NCBI GenBank assembly: GCA_945902805.1
Contig: CAMDMZ010000019.1
Span: 1-64,000, forward strand
From: Propionivibrio dicarboxylicus
GTDB lineage: Bacteria > Pseudomonadota > Gammaproteobacteria > Burkholderiales > Rhodocyclaceae
DNA: 64,000 bases
Reading direction: 5' to 3'
Within the stretch, counting starts at the first letter, position 1. The number at the start of each line of letters is the position of its first letter. The notes under the pieces were generated by a model. That model saw nothing but the letters and a program-made list of their open reading frames with translations. It was not told the origin of the DNA and ran no database searches. Of this stretch, positions 61,589 through 64,000 are shown piece after piece. The translations under genes were made by a program, and so were the position numbers.

Positions 61589-63874
61589 TCAGGTGCTCGT
61601 CGCCGCTTGGCCGGACCAGCGCCATTTCTGATCAAACTCGGTCAGCGGCAAGGGCTTGGAGAAAAAATAACCTTGAAAATGGGTGCAGCCGGCGCCAAGC
61701 ATGAAATCGACCTCCGCCGAGTCCTCGACGCCTTCGGCAATGGTCTTCATACCCAGATTGGCTGCCAACGAAATGATGGTGCGCACGATTGCCGCGTTGC
61801 GCGGATCCCGGTGCACACCACTGACAAACGAACGATCGATCTTGAGCTGATCGACCGGCAGACGCTTCAAATAGGCCAGCGACGAATAGCCGGTGCCGAA
61901 ATCATCCACCGAGAAACGGATGCCTATCTCACGCAACGCCTCGATCTTGCGCACAGCACTGTCAATATCGGTCAGCAGCAGACTTTCGGTCACTTCCAGT
62001 TCGAGCGCGGTCGGCGGTGCGCCGGTACGTTCGACGACGCGACGCACGCTCTCGACAAAATCGCTTTGGTGGAACTGCTTGGCGCTGACATTGACTGCCA
62101 GGAACTGCCCAGGCAAAGGCCCGCCGCCACTCCATGCGCGCAACTGCCGACACGCACATTCCAGAACCCACTCGCCGAGCGGCAGAATCAGCCCAGTTTC
62201 TTCCGCAATCGGGATGAACTCAATGGGCGGCACCAATTTGCGTTCGGGATGCCACCAACGCACCAGTGACTCGGCCCCGACCAAACGGCCGCGACCATCG
62301 ACCTGTGGCTGGTAATGCAGCAGAAACTGGTTTTCGGCCAAGGCGGTACGCAGCTCACGATCAATTTTTAAATGGTGCTGCACTTCCGTCTGCATGTCCT
62401 GGCGGAAAAAGTGGATGCTGTTGCGTCCCGCCTGCTTGGCCTTGTGCATCGCCAGATCAACGTGTTTGAGCAGTTCGCCGACGTTATCGCCATCGCTTGG
62501 ATAAAACGCGATACCCATGCTGGCATTCAAATGGATGCGCTCATTTTCCAGCTCAAACACCGGAGCGAGACAGCTGGCGACCTTTTCGGCAGCAGCATGG
62601 GCATGCGCGGCAGCATCCTCCGCGCTCTTGCCGATGCCCGGCATCAGCACAATAAACTCGTCCCCGCCCCAGCGGAAAATCTGATCGGAGGCACGCACGG
62701 CCTTGCGGAGTCGATCTGCCACCTGAACCAGCAGCAGATCGCCCGTTTCGTGCCCCAGCGCGTCGTTGAGGAGCTTGAACTGATCGAGATCGAGCAAAAG
62801 AATCCCGCAAAACAAGCCACGACTGGCGGTGGCACGGATTTCTTGCGGCAACTCCTCTTCGAGCATGCGGCGATTGGGCAAACCGGTCATGGCGTCGTGG
62901 TAAGCCTGCCAGGCCAGTTGTTCGTCTGCATGGCGACGCGCAACCCCCATGGCCAGAACCTCGGCGACCTGCGCGATGAAATCCTCTTCTTGGGCCAGAC
63001 GCGCTTCGTCACCGGCAAGCACCAACACACCAAGCAAACTCTTGCCAGTCATCAGCGGAATGACCTGACAGGGGTGGCCATCTTTCGTACCCAGCAAGGC
63101 GCCGATCTTCGGACAGGTGGCATTCTCACTTCGTGCGAGATCAGCATCGACGCCTTCCAGGATCGTCCTCAGTTTTGGACGATCAGCGCCTTCGACGAAA
63201 CCCAGCAGGGCTTCCAAACGCAGACTGACCTCGGCGTTGGTACCCTTGCCGGTATTGATCAGAATGGCGACATTGATCTCCGGTGGCGCCCACTGCTTGT
63301 TTTTGGCCAGACTGTCGAGAGCGCGCGCGGCATAATCGTCGTCGGCAAAGTGATCGTGCGAGAGCGTCAGCATTTCACGCAGTGCATGCTCGTCGGCCAT
63401 CCACTTTTCAAGACGGGCGTGAGATTCGGTCAAAGCCCGGGTGCGCTCGACAACTTCCTGTTCGAGATTTTCATTGCTGCGGGCCAGCGCCCGCCGCACC
63501 TGGCCCAATTCGATATGGGTATGTGCGCGAGTGAGAACTTCTTCGCTCTGGAACGGCTTGGTGATGTAATCAACGCCACCCACGCTGAAGGCCTGGATCT
63601 TGTCATCCATTTCTTGCAAAGCGCTGATGAAGATGACCGGAATATCGCGCGTTAGCGGGTGCGCTTTGAGTCGCCGGCAGAGCTCAAAGCCGTCCATGCC
63701 CGGCATGCGGATATCGAGCAGGATCAAATCCGGTTGAGCGCTTTCAGCGGCACGCAGTGCGGTCTCGCCATTGAGTGCCGGACGCACCTTGTAGCCAGCA
63801 CCGTGCAGGATGCCTTCGAGAACCCGCAGGTTATTCGGGTTGTCGTCGACGATGAGGACGGTAGGGATGGTCAT
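61589..63874 (-). CDS. Response regulator with GGDEF and EAL domains
   Basis: This protein has 761 residues. REC (1-125) has DDNPNN at 10-15 and the phosphoacceptor Asp54 (LILLDIRMPGMDG). A coiled linker, a GAF-like segment (about 170-300), GGDEF (RWGGDEFIVL, I-site RASD kept) and EAL (GAESLVRWWHPE, DDFGTGYSSLAYL, AEGVED) follow. EAL reads ESL, a variant still found in active enzymes. It could both make and degrade c-di-GMP. It is the first gene of the operon and presumably the output for the three kinases encoded downstream. A strong RNA hairpin covers its start codon. Confidence 0.93.
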   Translation of the reverse strand: MTIPTVLIVDDNPNNLRVLEGILHGAGYKVRPALNGETALRAAESAQPDLILLDIRMPGMDGFELCRRLKAHPLTRDIPVIFISALQEMDDKIQAFSVGGVDYITKPFQSEEVLTRAHTHIELGQVRRALARSNENLEQEVVERTRALTESHARLEKWMADEHALREMLTLSHDHFADDDYAARALDSLAKNKQWAPPEINVAILINTGKGTNAEVSLRLEALLGFVEGADRPKLRTILEGVDADLARSENATCPKIGALLGTKDGHPCQVIPLMTGKSLLGVLVLAGDEARLAQEEDFIAQVAEVLAMGVARRHADEQLAWQAYHDAMTGLPNRRMLEEELPQEIRATASRGLFCGILLLDLDQFKLLNDALGHETGDLLLVQVADRLRKAVRASDQIFRWGGDEFIVLMPGIGKSAEDAAAHAHAAAEKVASCLAPVFELENERIHLNASMGIAFYPSDGDNVGELLKHVDLAMHKAKQAGRNSIHFFRQDMQTEVQHHLKIDRELRTALAENQFLLHYQPQVDGRGRLVGAESLVRWWHPERKLVPPIEFIPIAEETGLILPLGEWVLECACRQLRAWSGGGPLPGQFLAVNVSAKQFHQSDFVESVRRVVERTGAPPTALELEVTESLLLTDIDSAVRKIEALREIGIRFSVDDFGTGYSSLAYLKRLPVDQLKIDRSFVSGVHRDPRNAAIVRTIISLAANLGMKTIAEGVEDSAEVDFMLGAGCTHFQGYFFSKPLPLTEFDQKWRWSGQAATST

Positions 63875-63927
63875 CGAGATTCTTCACTTCCGAAACAGAC
63901 AAGTGAAGTTTAGTACCGAATCTCGAT
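63873..63927 (-). promoter_or_regulatory. Nested inverted repeat over the regulator's start codon
   Basis: Outer arms ATCGAGATTC (63873-63882) and GAATCTCGAT (63918-63927) enclose inner arms CTTCACTT (63882-63889) and AAGTGAAG (63901-63908). In the minus-strand transcript the two stems stack with a 9-nt bulge and pair the ribosome-site region plus the AU of the start codon. It could be a translational control element or a dimeric repressor site. Confidence 0.5.
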
Positions 63928-64000
63928 TGCACGGCGACAATCTGCGCCGACAAATGTTTTCCCGGATACGCCGCATGCAGCGCGGCGTGACGCCACAGCG
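63928..64000. other. No gene recognised at the right edge
   Basis: This 73-nt stretch is upstream of the regulator operon. It has no open frame with a recognisable product and no convincing -35/-10 pair on the minus strand. Confidence 0.5.

Noticed and set aside
62372..63655. Plus-strand open frame of 427 codons
   Set aside because: It is a shadow of the REC-GGDEF-EAL gene, with no recognisable domain.
1..64000. tRNA, rRNA or prophage genes
   Set aside because: No tRNA T-loop context with a matching acceptor, no rRNA sequence and no phage structural or integrase gene was recognised.

Overview
The window looks like chromosomal DNA of a betaproteobacterium, probably of the Rhodocyclales. This is inferred from gene content and gene order (glycine-riboswitch gcvTHP, TamAB, DusC, EttA, many c-di-GMP and two-component genes), not from a marker gene. 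No rRNA, tRNA or CRISPR array was seen.

Region 1 (1-13.8 kb) is accessory. It opens with insertion-sequence debris: 22-bp-spaced terminal repeats and a truncated ISKra4-type transposase. This debris abuts the 5' stub of a divergent PAS-domain gene. A textbook sigma-54 promoter (1072-1087) then leads into a co-directional set of about eleven genes ending at a strong terminator (13731-13770). The set encodes an SCP2-like protein, an HlyD-type adaptor, and an RND pump with a long cytoplasmic tail of RPPRL repeats. It also encodes five secreted low-complexity Gly/Pro/Tyr/Trp proteins, two of which resemble sulfur-globule envelope proteins. The rest are three envelope proteins sharing one TPR module, a ParA-like ATPase, and a Met-rich coiled-coil membrane protein. 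I know of no described system with this composition. It is the best candidate for a new envelope export or scaffold system.

Region 2 (13.8-23.8 kb) holds a kinesin-light-chain-type TPR protein, a CLC channel, a tandem glycine riboswitch with gcvT-gcvH-gcvP and a GcvR-like ACT protein, a GST, a Phd/VapC module with a perfect palindromic operator, and trhP.

Region 3 (23.8-51.5 kb) mixes c-di-GMP enzymes (two large sensors and a PAS-GGDEF/CheC pair), a ccdAB-type module, RNA modification and translation genes (ettA, rlhA, dusC, truC, an RlmI-like methyltransferase, a DEAD-box helicase), a B12-type radical SAM protein, tamA-tamB, a thioredoxin, a gamma carbonic anhydrase and a hemerythrin-linked hybrid kinase.

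Region 4 (51.6-63.9 kb, minus strand) is a fatty acyl-CoA ligase followed upstream by a six-gene operon. That operon couples a REC-GGDEF-EAL regulator, a corrinoid protein, a UroD-type methyltransferase and three histidine kinases. A long inverted repeat lies across its first start codon.

A second unusual layer cuts across regions 2-4: a 24-bp non-palindromic repeat (core GTCGGTGCTGGCGGGAC) occurs twelve times between 17 and 60 kb. Eleven copies lie inside protein-coding genes without breaking frame, mostly at loops or domain linkers. There is no copy in the first 17 kb.
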